DNA of 64,000 bases from Linum tenue (GCA_946122785.1 CAMGYJ010000008.1:17509475-17573474), one strand, 5' to 3'. Shown: positions 36,561 through 48,223, numbered from the stretch's first letter. Numbers and translations are program-made. Notes: generated by a model from the letters alone, not told the origin.

Positions 36561-37190
36561 TAGGGCGGCAAATTAATTAAGCCAAATTGCTTAAGAAGGT
36601 CTCTTTATTCGACTTGGAAAACTTATTCGACAATCGACTTGTTAGGTTGAGCTAAGCATTGTTCGGCTCGCAAGGTTCGTGAGCCGGTCAACTCGACTCG
36701 GTTGCTTGTGGAGATCAACTTAAGAGCTAGCTCATTTTGAGCTATGAGTTGGCTCGACAGTATAACTTGCGAGTCATCTCAACAAGCAACTTATCAGCGG
36801 ATCGGTTATTAATTATCATTGACTTGTTGATAATTCCTTGGTTTATTAGATTATATATCTCATCACCTATGATGTTTAAGAATTTGAGTTCGTGGTTAAA
36901 TAGATCTCAATTATAATTTAAAAGAGAAATTATGTATTATAGATTGCTCATGTACTAATTAATATGAAATAACATGATATAAACAATTAAAATTTATGAA
37001 CTAAATGATATGACGTCTTATCTCGAGACGATCCCGTGAGCACAATAAAGAGTTGAGATCAAGGCAAGCTCGAGTTAAACACAAGCCAAGATTTTAGTAA
37101 CCAAGTTGAGCTCGAGGTTGACTCGTTTATTAACGTCCCGAGCCCAAAATAGGTCAAAACTCGGCTCGACTCGGCTCATTTGCCGCTCTA
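36561..37190. mobile_element. hAT-like non-autonomous element, E-flank copy
   Basis: The ends are TAGGGCGGCAAAT and, reversed from the right, TAGAGCGGCAAAT, typical of a common plant hAT group. The interior has no transposase and repeats short phrases such as gctcgactcgg. The same insertion lies at 53189-53830 beside gene D, so it predates the duplication that separated the two loci. Confidence 0.65.
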
Positions 37191-37970
37191 AAGGGTACGA
37201 CTAGTAACCAGTTATCATGTAGTGGTGTAATCGATAATCGAACCAGAATCGGTGGTTAACGGTTCCAACGATAACCAATTAAAGCATAAACAGACAGTTC
37301 CTGGTAGCCAAATTTAGTTGATTACTAATCGACAGTTAAACTGTTAGCAACCAATAGTTAAATGATTAATTAGCCAACTAACTGATTACAGACATCCTCG
37401 TGGTTAGGACCGACAATAATAGGCATCAATGAGTCATAGTCATAGGCAAAAAAATAATGGAATGTTTGAAGGTCTACCAGATCCCTTGCCTCCCTAGTTC
37501 ACTAGTTGTAATAGTAACTTAGGTTCAAATGAGAATAATTTTAATGAAGGGCTTTAGTAGGAGCAAAATACAAAGTTAGACTTGCACATAGTAGCTCAAC
37601 AACAATATGTTAAATTTAAGCTTCCATGTATCTTCTGGGGTTTATGAGTAGAGTAATTGTTGTTAGGTATATTATTCTTGTCTCATTCTTTAATCAAATT
37701 TGTCGATAGAATGGTGTTTTTGCGTGCTTGTGTTGGATTGAGTTGATCATGGATTAATATCTATGTTAAATTATTTTATACTCAATGATAGCAAATTAAA
37801 ACACAACATGGGTTTGAAGATGAGAATTGACCGTTTTTAATACATATTTCTTTTGAAGAAATGATTTGGTAATATATGTGAATACAGATTAGTGAGATTA
37901 TTTTAACGTATGTTGAATATAAACATAATCTATTTGGTAGTAGAGATTTTCTCGCATACTATTTTAATGA
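37191..37970. repeat. Flank segment duplicated at 53831-54690
   Basis: Long collinear similarity includes phrases such as ggttaggaccgacaataatagg and aacataatctatttggtag. There is no gene. Similarity stops near 37970 and 54690, which marks the end of the duplicated block. Confidence 0.7.
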
Positions 37971-37977
37971 CTTTACT

Positions 37978-38940
37978 TGATTAGGACCGACCCACTAATC
38001 TGATTCTTCCCAACCCGCCCCAACCTAAAGGGTCAGAAAGAGTCAATAAGAAAATACGAACGGAGAGGATTAGTCATATATCTTGACTCTTCAGAAGTGG
38101 GTCAAACAGGACCAAGGTTGGGTGAGGGAAATTTTTAGCGCTAAGCAGAGTTCTGGGTTGAATAACTTTACTTAGGCTTAGAAATTGGTCATCATTGAAT
38201 TAGTCCTGGGCATCCCTCCCCGTTGTCGCTCTGAATTCTAATGATGGCTTCATTCCTTGCACCAGCCATATCAGCGAGTTGTCATCTCGAGCATGATTTG
38301 CCTATGTACAAATGATACAATTAGAGTATGAAACTGAATTCAAAGAAAAGGAAAAGAGAATTCTAACACATGCCAATAAATACACACATAATAGTTGAAG
38401 CTAAGTGAAAGTCATTACTCGCACATCAATTCTCAAAAATTACATACTAAACAATGGCTAGAATGGCACTGAAACTACCAAGAATCATGGACGAAAAAAC
38501 TTGTCAAATTAAGTAATCCTTATACTGAAACTACCTTCTAACTTGAAATAAGACATTATCACAGTTCATAGCACTCTTATCACTATGAATTGGTTGCAGC
38601 TCGTCCTTATCACTGACTCCCAAGCTCAATTCAAACAGAATAGAGACCGTTATGTAAGATAACCATATCCTTACTGATCATAATTCCTTTCTTCACTCCC
38701 GTTAGTAAATTTTATGTACTAATTATAAGAAAAAATAATTTCGGGTACCAAAAAAAGTACTGTGTAAATTAGAGTCGACCCACTAACCCGACCCATCCCG
38801 ACTCGTCCCATCCCTTGAGGGTCAGACATAGTCAAGAAGGAGACAGGGACGAGACGAGACAATTATACATCTTGACCCTTCAAGGATGGATCAGATAGGG
38901 TCAGGGACGGGTCAGGGCAAATTTCAGCCCTAAATCAAAC
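37978..38940. repeat. Related direct repeats around a Helitron-derived insert
   Basis: Two similar stretches in the same orientation (37978-38150 and 38770-38940; shared order gacccactaa, gggtcaga, atatcttgac, gggtca) flank 38180-38645, which is similar to 16540-17010 of the inner Helitron. The left and right stretches have clearly diverged. Whether they form one element is not clear. Confidence 0.5.
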
Positions 38941-39079
38941 CAATATAGGACATGAATCAAATGAGTTCCACCAGATTCTTGACTCGCATGAAACTACACT
39001 ATAAATTAATCCCGAATAGAGTCTAAGTTTCTAAACTCTGGTCGGGTGCAGTATAGAGCAAGTATTTAAATATCGACTC

Positions 39080-40498
39080 GGGGCGGTCCATGCACCCCTA
39101 CTTCAATCGCTTAAGTTGTTATCTAGCAAAACAGTTTTGGGTTTTAAGACTAAGAAAACTACAAACTAAACTATCAAAGAAAAGTAAATAAAGGAAAACT
39201 CTAACTAAGGGAGCTTCACCCAGGAGTTGCTTCCCCCTAACTAGCTAGCACGACTCGTTGGATTGAATGGAGTTGTGTGGCGGAGGTGGTTGTGAACCGC
39301 GGGGGTGAGCAACTAGTGATCAATTTGTCACGGGATCGATCCACTCACCAAGTCTAGGGAAACCACTAGGAGGAGCAACTAGTGATCCATTTGTCACGGG
39401 ATGGATTCACTAGAGATCGATTTGTCACGGGATCGATCCCTCACTCAGTCACTAGTGGTTGCCTAGGCCTCTCCCTCAAACCGGAGTTTGAACGGCTTAA
39501 TCACAGCCAACCTAGATGCAAACTTGAGTCAAAGGTATCTAACCTAGATAGTGGGCATCAACATGCACAACCCTTAGATTGCTAAGCACAATTATGCACA
39601 AACCTTAGGTTGCTAAGCACGAACATGCACAATCACAATGAAAACTCCTCTAATACTCAAATTGATGCAAACCCACACTTAATCATTCAAACTAAACAAG
39701 TAATTACAAAGTATTAATTAGGGATCTACAACACCCAAGAGAAAAGAGTGAGTTTCTAGAGAGAGAGGGATTACAAATTATAGCTCAAGATCTTCTTCTT
39801 CTTCTAGGCTTGAATCTTCCACCCAAGCCTCCAATGATGCTCCAAGATCACTCTAGCACTCTCTCTCTCACTAGAACTCCCCTTTGGTGTTTTAGGTTGA
39901 AACCTTAGAGAAAGAAAGTGTTTCTTCTCTAAAAACTAGCTCTCCAAAACAAGCTCTCCTTTTCTCTTTCCTCGCTGCTGTCTTCATATTTGCCCGAACG
40001 TGATCAGTTCACGGACGCGTTGGCCAGTTCACGGCCGTGAATACCTAAACGCGTCCGTGAACTCAGCGTCGCCCTTCACTGTCCTGGGTTCACGGTCAAT
40101 GGCCCCAGTTCACGGTCTTAGAGACTGTGAACTACCTTGTCGTCAGTAACTCCTGGAACCTCCCTGGACTGCTCGATGTTCACGGTCTTTTATGCATGTT
40201 TACGGTCTTAGGAGACCGTGAACTGCCTTGTCCGGGCGTGAACTGCGGCTATTTCTTGGACACCTTCACTTCACTGTTACGAGGCAATTGTCCCGGTCGC
40301 CTTCGGACTTTTCTTCGGTTTTTGCACTTTTTGACCTCCAATTATCCCAAAATTCGACATCGACCCTTCCACACGTGCGAGGACCTGAAATGTATCAAAA
40401 CAAGCAAACCTAGCGTGAAATATGTCGAGGAACGATGAAATACTAAGCTAAACGAATAAGAAATGAGGGGTAAAACGTGTACATTTGAGCCCGAATCA
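39080..40498 (-). repeat. Probable degenerate LTR retrotransposon remnant
   Basis: The right end reads, on the minus strand, TGATTCGGGCTCAAATGTAC, which resembles LTR starts of large plant elements; the left end was not located. Inside are three copies of a phrase atttgtcacgggat at 39309-39450 and many copies of the palindromic phrase gttcacgg...gtgaac at 39990-40245. No gag or pol sequence is visible. The open frames here are short and I do not regard them as genes. Confidence 0.45.
39309..39450. repeat. Short tandem-like repeats with gggatcgatcc palindrome
   Basis: Three units of about 35-66 bp spacing contain actagtgatc(a/c)atttgtcacgg or a near copy, followed by gat(c/g)gat(c/t)c. They lie within the LTR-like region. 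Confidence 0.7.
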
Positions 40499-40653
40499 TT
40501 TCTCAATTGTGTCTCCCTAATTCGAGTGTACCAAAGGGAGGTTATTGGTGGGAGAGAAGCTGAGAAGAGGGAAGGAAGCTTGACGCCAATAGCGAGTAGA
40601 TCTTCGAGGTGGGCGAGGAGAGAGACAGAAGTGTGTAGTCCATTAGGTTTAGG

Positions 40654-41049
40654 TAGAAGTGGCAATTCTCAATCCAATCCACCAATCCATTAAAAATATC
40701 CATCTAATCCAATCCATTTGATCCAAATCCAATTGGATAATGACAAATTACAGTTTGGTACCTATACTTTTTATATTTTACATTTTGGTACCTAAAATTT
40801 AATTTTTATGCGAAAAATATCATTTGAAAATTACGTTTTGGTACCTAAATGTTTTCATTATGACATTTTACTATCTAAACTTTTCACTTTTTACATATTG
40901 GTCCAAAGTTGAGGATGTCATTTGGATTTATGGATAATCCACCAATTCACTTGATCCAATCCAAGAATCCACCAATCCATTTGATACAATCCATTTAATT
41001 TGATCCATAAATCCACCAATCCATGGATCCGATCCATTTGCCACCTCTA
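40654..41049. mobile_element. hAT-like MITE, 396 bp
   Basis: The ends are TAGAAGTGGCAA and, from the right, TAGAGGTGGCAAA, with 8 bp flanks ggtttagg and ggtttggg (7 of 8). The interior repeats aatccaccaatccatt-like phrases at both sides in inverted order and has no transposase. Confidence 0.7.
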
Positions 41050-41836
41050 GGTTTGGGGTTGTGGTAGATGGATGATCTCACCTTGATTGGGCTTAGGGAG
41101 ATGGGTTCATTTGAGTTTGGAGGACTAGGTTGAGTATTGGGCTGAGTCCACATATTTCGTTTTGAAATTAGGGACCTCGGTTACCCTTATCTAAAAAAAA
41201 AAAATTAGGGACCTCGGTTCTATTGAAAGAACCTAATTTCCAATTTATGCCTGTTTCTCTTTTGAATTTCAAACTGGACAATATAATTTTGGTCTGGTGC
41301 AAATTTGGTTCGTTCCGCGTTTATCGAACCGTATGCCCACCCCTAGTCATCATCATACACTGATGGGTGATGAATAGTGGTGGACATTTCTAGCGGTTGG
41401 TATTCTACTAGAGCTCACCACGTGACGTGTTCGTGCTCATTTTCTTTTTTCCAATAAACACATTTTTTTAGTCAATTATATTTTTTTCAATTATGAATTT
41501 GGATGCTTTTCGGACAAACCAATTGTATTTATTGTGTTTGTATAGAAATGATATTCATTTTGAAATATGTTGGGGCTAAATTGGATTTTTTATTTTTCTC
41601 AAGACCGGCCTGCTTGTTGTCACATTCCTTTCATCTATACTAGAGCCGTACGTAGCAAAGTTTGTATATATCATAGCTTGCTATAATGTTGTATCTTAGT
41701 AGTTAGTACGTAGCAAAGTTGATATCATAGCTGTATAGCATGTACCATCATGAATTGATACGTCACAATCTCCTACGTAAGCAAGTCAGTGATGTGCTTG
41801 ATTTTTATTTTCCTGGAATTGATGTATATCAAAGCG
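41050..41836. other. Intergenic stretch, no gene seen
   Basis: There is a duplicated phrase attagggacctcggtt (near 41167 and 41203) around an A-run. No coding frame or known element was seen. Confidence 0.5.
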
Positions 41837-41845
41837 GATATAGAC

Positions 41846-42690
41846 CATGGTTGCCACGTAGGCCAGAGTGTCACCGGTTGAACCTGGTGCAACCAGTACC
41901 AATCATAAAACCGGTGTGACATCACCGATATAATCGACATGATTGATATATAAACTCTAAATAAAATGACCTTATTTTAGTGAATTTGATTAATAAAAAT
42001 TATTTTATTATTTATTTTATGGTAAATACAATTTAATATGCAAACCTTTCATTATAAACAATATAATAGCCAAACCTTTTTTAAAACAATCTAATATCCA
42101 AATCGTCAACTTTCCGTCCGTTTGACCGTTAGTTGACACTTCAAAAAAGTTCGAAGTACGACACTTCATCAATATCCATCGATATCTTCTCTGAAAAACC
42201 ACCAACATATCGTGGTTCCAAACCCGAGAAGTCCATGACTCCACCATGATGGTATAGATTATTTAAATATTTAGTCATCTGCAATGGCAAAACAAGAAAA
42301 CAAAGTTGTATTGTGACAATTTCCCTTAAACAAAGCTTTTTTGAAGTGTTAACTAACGGTCAAACGGACTAAAAGTTGACGATTTGGATATTAGATTGTT
42401 TTCGAAAAGGTTTGGCTATTATATTGTTTAAAATGAAAAGGTTTGGATATTAAATTATATTTATCCTTTATTTTATGAGTATAAAAGTTAAATATTAGTG
42501 TTATTTATTGGATTCAAGTATAAATGTTTAATTATTGACATTAAATGTCATGTTTAAATATGAGTATTTATAATTTTATTTGTAATATTGACCGACATGA
42601 ACCGGCACAAGCTGCTATGTGCCACCGGTCGAACCATTTCACTTGCTAAACCAACGTACTAGCAAAACCCGACCGGTTTTGACAACCTTG
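41846..42690. mobile_element. hAT-like element (CAWGGTTGYCA family), copy 1, with nested MITE
   Basis: The ends are CATGGTTGCCA on the left and TGACAACCTTG on the right. The flanks gatatagac and gatatagt are similar. The left and right arms match those of the copy at 62609-62993 in order (accggttgaacctggt; gaccgacatgaaccggcacaa). It is split by a 446 bp MULE-type MITE at 42021-42466. It has no transposase. Confidence 0.65.
42021..42466. mobile_element. MULE-type MITE, 446 bp, 10 bp target duplication
   Basis: Inverted repeats of about 130 bp (42021-42150 against 42334-42466) start GG and end CC. The perfect 10 bp duplication tttattttat flanks it at 42011-42020 and 42467-42476. Long inverted repeats and a 9-11 bp duplication are typical of Mutator-like elements. 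The transcript could fold into a long hairpin. Confidence 0.85.
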
Positions 42691-42860
42691 GATATAGTCC
42701 ATCTCGATTTGCTTTAATCTGGTGTACTTAAGACAATAAAATACTGAAATTAACATGGAGAGAGCTAGCGTCCGGATCTTAATCCTTGAACCAAACTAAA
42801 AGTTCTAGGTGAGGCAACATAAACACTAGGTTTAGAATAACCATCTTTTATTTCCCCTCC

Positions 42861-44259
42861 TCAAGGATAGACCTGGATCAGAGCTCGTGTTCCAAGAATC
42901 GGGTTGATATGGTAGCTACTGAATCCGGCATCAAAGAAGAGCTTCGCAAACTCTTCCTCGGTCCTCTCCTTGCCAGTCAACGAAACCATCATTTCCATGT
43001 CGAATGCATACTGTACTCCCCGCAGCTTCTCATCCAAGCTCTGGTTTCCAAGCACCATGTCTATGATTATCACCTGCCCAGCAGCTTTCCCTTCGCCGGT
43101 CACCGCCGTCCTGCACTTGCTCAGAATTTTCACGCATTTCTCGTCGCTCCAATCGTGCATAATCCACTGTATTTTGTTTCATGTATGTTCACAAACATCC
43201 AAAGAACAATGTTAATTCTCCGATCATAATTTTATAGAAGCAATATACTATAATTAGGTCAACTCTTAGAGAGTGGTAAAAAGGATAATCCAGCATAACT
43301 TTCTCCCGACAATTCGAGTTATTAGAACTAACTTATTCATAATATAATAATCAGAGCCTAGTTTGGACAGGTAGTCGCGTGTTCGAATCTCCACGATTTC
43401 CAATATTGACAAGTTGATTGAAACATAAGGTATGACGATACGTTTGTACTCGAATTATTGGAACTGCCAACTGGTTTATAACGTTAAGCACCTTAAGCAA
43501 TACGGCATCGGCAGCGGGGATGGACTCAAACATATCGCCGGCAACATACTTCACGTTGTCACCGCCGTCTTCGAGCCCCGAGACGACGTGTGGCAGATCC
43601 AGCACGGTACAAGTCATCCCCGGGAAAGCCTTAGCCAAAGCCTTGGCCATGTTTCCGGTCCCACCAGCCACGTCGACGAGGGACCCGACCCCTTGAAACG
43701 CCGCTCTACCTTCCTTCGCCACCACCTCCGCAATCAAGCAGCTGTCCCTCGCCATGGCGTCGTTGAAAAGAGTAGCAAACTCCGGCTCCATCGCCATATA
43801 CTCCCACACCATCTTGCCGCCGTGGGTCGCGGAAAACGGCGTCGTACCGTCATCATCATTCTCGCTCCGAAACCACGCGCTCATACGGTGGAACGGCTCG
43901 GTGAGGACCGGGTCCAGGACCGCGAGAAGGAGCGAGCCGGCGTTGTGGGGGTTGTCCCGCAGAAGTAGGCGGCCGGCGGGAGTGAGCGAGTACCGTTCGA
44001 CGTCGTTTAGCTTGTTGTTGAGGGAGAGGAAGCCGGAGTGGGCCACGAGGCGGAGCAGGCGGTGGAGGTATGGAGCTTTTGCGGGAGGGAGGGACAAGGC
44101 GGAGATGAGCTCCGGGAGGGAGATGGGCCCGCTGTGGGCCTGGACGGCTTCGGGTAGGCCCAGCTGGACGGCGCATTTTAGGGACATGGAGGTCACGAAG
44201 TTGAAGGCGTGGTGCCATATGTGGCTCTGGGCTTGGAGGAGCTCGCTCGTGTTGTCCAT
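42861..44259 (-). CDS. Small-molecule O-methyltransferase (SAM-dependent, COMT-like class)
   Basis: The coding sequence joins 43492-44259 and 42861-43166 with a 325 bp intron in phase 0, giving 357 residues, normal for this family. The N-terminal dimerisation domain (about residues 15-110) is followed by the SAM-binding motif LVDVAGGTGNMAKALAKAFP; the first glycine of the usual VDVGGGTG is alanine here, which is uncommon. The donor ends exon 1 after DAVLLK, and exon 2 opens WIMHDWSDEKC, with the catalytic histidine, and then carries DEKLRGVQYAFDMEMMVS. The enzyme would transfer a methyl group from SAM to a hydroxyl of a phenolic or alkaloid; the substrate cannot be told from sequence. Best comparison: resveratrol, isoflavone or norcoclaurine O-methyltransferase-like proteins. 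There is no visible link to the neighbouring F-box genes. Confidence 0.92.
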
Positions 44260-44511
44260 GACTGTGTATATATGAACTGGTTCGTGGTTTTGGGAGGTTA
44301 ATCGATTAGCAGTTTACGTCTCCATTTATAAACATCTGATTATCTGAACTTGGGGGGAGAACACTCGTGAGTAGAGACTACACTAAAATTCTTGAGTCGT
44401 GCCTTCATCAAATTCTCATTCTGTAATTTCTCTTTCAGATTGAGAGGGAGAGAAAAGACTTCCCTCAACAGCTAGTATACTATAAAGCCAACTCGTGACA
44501 GGGTTCTTACA

Positions 44512-44588
44512 ATGGAGCTGTGCGAGTCAACTCGTGACAGGATTAGCTCTGTTATGAGCTTTTGTAACATCAAGCATTACCACTAAGA
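44512..44588 (+). pseudogene. F-box pseudogene G, start fragment
   Basis: After a leader similar to that of gene D (actataaagccaac...), the sequence gives MELCESTRDRISSV and then loses similarity. The remainder of the gene is missing or lies beyond the hAT-like insertion. Confidence 0.75.
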
Positions 44589-45283
44589 TAGTGGTGGACC
44601 CATGAATTTTATTAATGAGTGTCTCCTTTTAAAAAATAAAATAATAATAATAATTAATAATAAAAATTAATTTTTATATAAGAAAATATCCAATTCGTAC
44701 AAGTTAAAAAATCCATGATATATTTTCATATTTTGAAAAAAATTATAAAATACACTTGGTGTCTACACTGCTCAACAAATTTGTCTGTGACTCTCTGTAT
44801 ATTCTACTAGACAATCATTCAAGAACTAATGGATATATGACTTCTAAATTTGTTCTTGATATAACTCAAAACTGAAAAGACACTTTCAACACTTGTCATA
44901 CAACTATAAAATCAATACAAATTCAGGGTAGCTTGTAATTAGCTTAATTGTTAGGTTTTGAAAATAATTAAAGATAGAGAATAGGGATTTGCTATTACAC
45001 AGTCTTTAGAATAGAACAACAAAAAAGTTGTAGTCTAATGAAAATTATATTTATTAATAATAGTAGTCTCTCAGGTTTGAATTACTCAAACTACCACTTA
45101 TACTCCCATATGCAAACTACAAACGAAAGTAGTATAAACATTTTTTCAAATTTCAGGGTGTCTCGGACTATTGATTATAACTTTTTTATCCATACGTAAA
45201 TTACTACCGAGAATTGGATAATTGATTTTTCAAATTTTAGTGGTGTCCCAAGACACCCGCAAATGGCCCTGGGTCCGCCCCTG
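44589..45283. mobile_element. hAT-like non-autonomous element, 695 bp
   Basis: The ends are TAGTGGTGGACCC on the left and GGGTCCGCCCCTG on the right (reverse: CAGGGGCGGACCC). The 8 bp flanks are cactaaga and cactaagg (7 of 8). The interior is AT-rich with no transposase. It sits inside F-box pseudogene G. Confidence 0.7.
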
Positions 45284-45291
45284 CACTAAGG

Positions 45292-45904
45292 CATAAATGT
45301 CTCATATTTTTCTCTCCAAAATATATAATAGTAGATATCATTTTGAATAACACAATGAATTTGAAATATCTATACAAAAAAATTACGACTTTAAACGAAA
45401 GAAAAAAGACCATTAAAATTTATTAAAAAAAATTAAAAGTCTTACATAAAAAGTGATGTAGCAGCGTATGCATGGTTATGCTCAAAAGGTTGTGCATGAA
45501 ATATGCTCCTCAGCATGTCATTACCAATAAGACATCTCTTTCAAAAAAAAAAAAAAAAAAAATCAACAAGACAGAACATATCACTTGTAACAGGTCATCA
45601 CGTTATTACCATCGAAATACAAATCTTTACTAACCGGATCTAATTGGAAGGTTGGACCTGTAGAAATGTCAATCAACTATAATGGCAAGTACAGTTGATT
45701 GACAAGTATGTCTTTCTTTTTATAAATTTGCATTAATTGTAAAAAAGAAATGACCCTCTTGATTGAAACGATCAGTAGTAATATTATACTACTAAATTGT
45801 GTGTTAGCCTCATAACTTGTGTCTCTATCATATAGGCTCATTTGTATCTTTCACTATTACAAAGACTTATGTAGCTATTACAAAGACTTATGTATTATTA
45901 CTAT
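45292..45904. other. AT-rich stretch without a gene
   Basis: No feature except an A-run of about 21 bases near 45545 and a duplicated phrase tattacaaagacttatgta near 45855-45890. Confidence 0.5.
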
Positions 45905-46080
45905 GACCTGACTGTTCTGAAACTGAAGAATTGCAGTTTCAGTATACCATCTTCTTTCGTACGTGGGACCTCATAAGCTTGCCTTTCTTGAACTTGAGGA
46001 TGTCATCATGCCTGAAGATTTCCTTCAGAGTCTGCAGCAGAAGTGCCCCCTGTTTGAGGAGAGCCACTTACCGCCACAAA
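45905..46080 (+). pseudogene. F-box pseudogene G, LRR fragment
   Basis: This is similar to the LRR part of gene F exon 1 (LTVLKLKNCSFS, then a damaged PSSFV; LELEDVIMPEDFLQSL). A 2-base insertion near 45960 breaks the frame. It is probably the same pseudogene as the start fragment at 44512, with internal loss. Confidence 0.75.
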
Positions 46081-46651
46081 GGAACCGACTTCCACCATAG
46101 AAACCGTAGATGACTCACCCCTCCACGATCCGACAACCATCCAAGCACCAACAACAGCCTGGGGAAGTTAGAGGGGGAAAGATGAGAATGGCTTCACCTC
46201 GGAGATGATACCGCCAACCTGGAAGACCAACCATCACAGAGAGAAAATCAAGCTTCACAAGCTGCAACCTCTGTATCCCGCAACCAAGCAAAGCCTTGAA
46301 CCTGGAAAACCCTAGATCTGGAATGCCAAAACGGCTGGAGAAATTGAAATACTTGCAGGTGAAACGCCTAGAACAAAGGCAAGAAAAACGAGAACATGGA
46401 AAGCAAGAAAAGCAAACGAAAATAGAAGCTTGGGTTGCCGCCGGTCACCAGAGGGAGCCGGCGGCAGCCATGGAAGGCTTGAAAATGGAGGCTCTCTTAG
46501 AGAGAAGATAGAGTAACATTAGAAAGGTAAATTAAGAGAGAAAAACACCCATATGAAAGTCCTTACACCATTCCCAGCTCCAAACCATCAAGATAAACTG
46601 CTAAGTTAGAGTATTGCTTTGTGGGAGATAAAAGGTCGTGAATAATATAAG
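46081..46651. other. Unassigned stretch and 3' flank of gene B
   Basis: 46081-46510 is GC-richer, with an open frame of 71 codons (46296-46511) rich in charged residues; I do not recognise it and it may be repeat-derived. 46560-46651 matches the 3' flank of gene A. Confidence 0.4.
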
Positions 46652-48223
46652 CTAAGAAGTTGCCAATCTCCTACTTAAGAGGATCACATCAGACATATTG
46701 ACATATATGATCTCAGCTTCTTTTGAGACACATTCACATTGTCTAACCTTCTCCAAGAAGTCTACACAACTTCCCCAACTCAACTTATACTCCGGTTTAA
46801 TGACAATTCTACTCAGTCGCGGGGCGTTGGCCAACAGAAATCTCAACAGGTCTAGCTCATCCCGGGAGCCTTTACCATTCCGGACATGGACTTCTGTAAG
46901 ACTTTGACAGTAACTACCTTCAGCTTCAGGATCTGGATATCCATTTGATTCAGATGTCAAGGGAGTCAATTCTCTCTCAACATTTAAACCATCAAGTATG
47001 CGAGTGTCCTGCAGATGGTATTAATGAAGGAACACGTTTAGCCCAAAATGGAGATCAAAGCAGGAAACACCAAGCCTTAACATAATCAAGAAAAAGAAAG
47101 GATTTATAGAGGTTTCCAACCTGAATTGTAAGTTTATACAAGTTGGGGGAACTCCTTATAAGACAAAGGAGAACCTCCAGCTCAAGCAAACACTGATCAT
47201 CATAACAATTGCCAATGTCAAGAACTTCCAAGTGGTGAAGTGCCGTAGGAAACCTGTCTGGAACAGGACCTGCAGCAAGTAACTAAGACAAAACCAAACA
47301 CGCGAGACTGAGCATAACAGATGTTCCAGGCATTTTGGCACATAAAGAATATGTTTAAATGAACTCAAACTTACATGGAGGCACTCAAAGCTTAGATTCA
47401 ATTGCTGGAGTGCTGGGAGGGAAACAAATGTAGAGACTATATCTACAGCAGTTGTATCGGAAACATACTGAACATACATCTCCGCTTGAATTGAAATCAA
47501 AGAAAGCAACGGAGTAGAACTGAAGCTAATAGTTTCTAGCACACGATACGCCCTAAAGATGCACACTTTGAGACGTGGTGGACCTACAATTTCAAGCTTA
47601 CTAGGACCCACAACGTAGGAAGCTCTCAAATCTTCAAGCAGCGGGCACTCGAGAAGAAAACTCTGAAAGAAATCATCGGGCAAACATACCATTTCTAACT
47701 GAAGAACAGTCAGCCTGGTAAATCCCACAAACCAAGTTGGTACTTTTAATTTACATGCCTGCAGTTTCAGGCTATCCAATTTACGAGCAAGAAAAACAGA
47801 AGAGCTGATCTCTTCACCGTATGAGTGCTGGTCAAAATCGAACAGAAGGGAGAGTGCAGAGATGCCTTTGTTGGAGAGGTAAGAAACCAAGTGAAGATTA
47901 TCAGCAGCGGCTGTTAATCCAGAAATCGAAAGCACAAACTCGCTTATAGGTCCATCATGAACCTGCAGAGCTTGCTGAATTCTCATGACTAGACTATTCA
48001 CTTCCGATTCAGAATCTGAGTCCTCCAGTTCATAAAAGTCATCATCAAACACAAGGCGGGTGATGTTTCTCCAATGGTGCCTCCATTGTCTTGACAGTAT
48101 GCTAGTTTTCCCTGCTTCTCTTATGGGTAAGGACGTAAGAATTAGTTGTATTAGATGGGCGGGAAGGTTACTAATTCTATCACCCTCAAACTCTGCAAGC
48201 AGCACCTTCCTCTTCTCGATCAT
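46652..48223 (-). CDS. F-box/LRR/FBD protein, gene B
   Basis: The coding sequence joins 47375-48223, 47121-47282 and 46652-47008 (455 residues), with the same phases and the same exon 2 and 3 lengths as gene A. The F-box (GDRISNLPAHLIQLILTSLP, then SRQWRHHWRNITRLVF) is near residues 17-57, LRRs follow, and the FBD-like end reads DELDLLRFLLANAPRLSRI. The predicted role is recruitment of a substrate to an SCF ubiquitin ligase. The 3' flank, 5' UTR intron sites and telo-box (48289-48297) are also conserved with gene A, showing that a long block was copied. It is head-to-head with pseudogene P. The start is the ATG at 48223; the open frame beyond it has only a GTG. Confidence 0.9.

Noticed and set aside
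39300..39450. CRISPR-like spaced repeats
   Set aside because: The repeats are few, unequal in spacing and set in plant repeat sequence; a CRISPR array is not expected in a plant nuclear genome.
43367..43395. tRNA-like B box (gttcgaatct) inside the O-methyltransferase intron
   Set aside because: No matching acceptor or anticodon stem and no good A box at the right distance. At most a degenerate SINE remnant.
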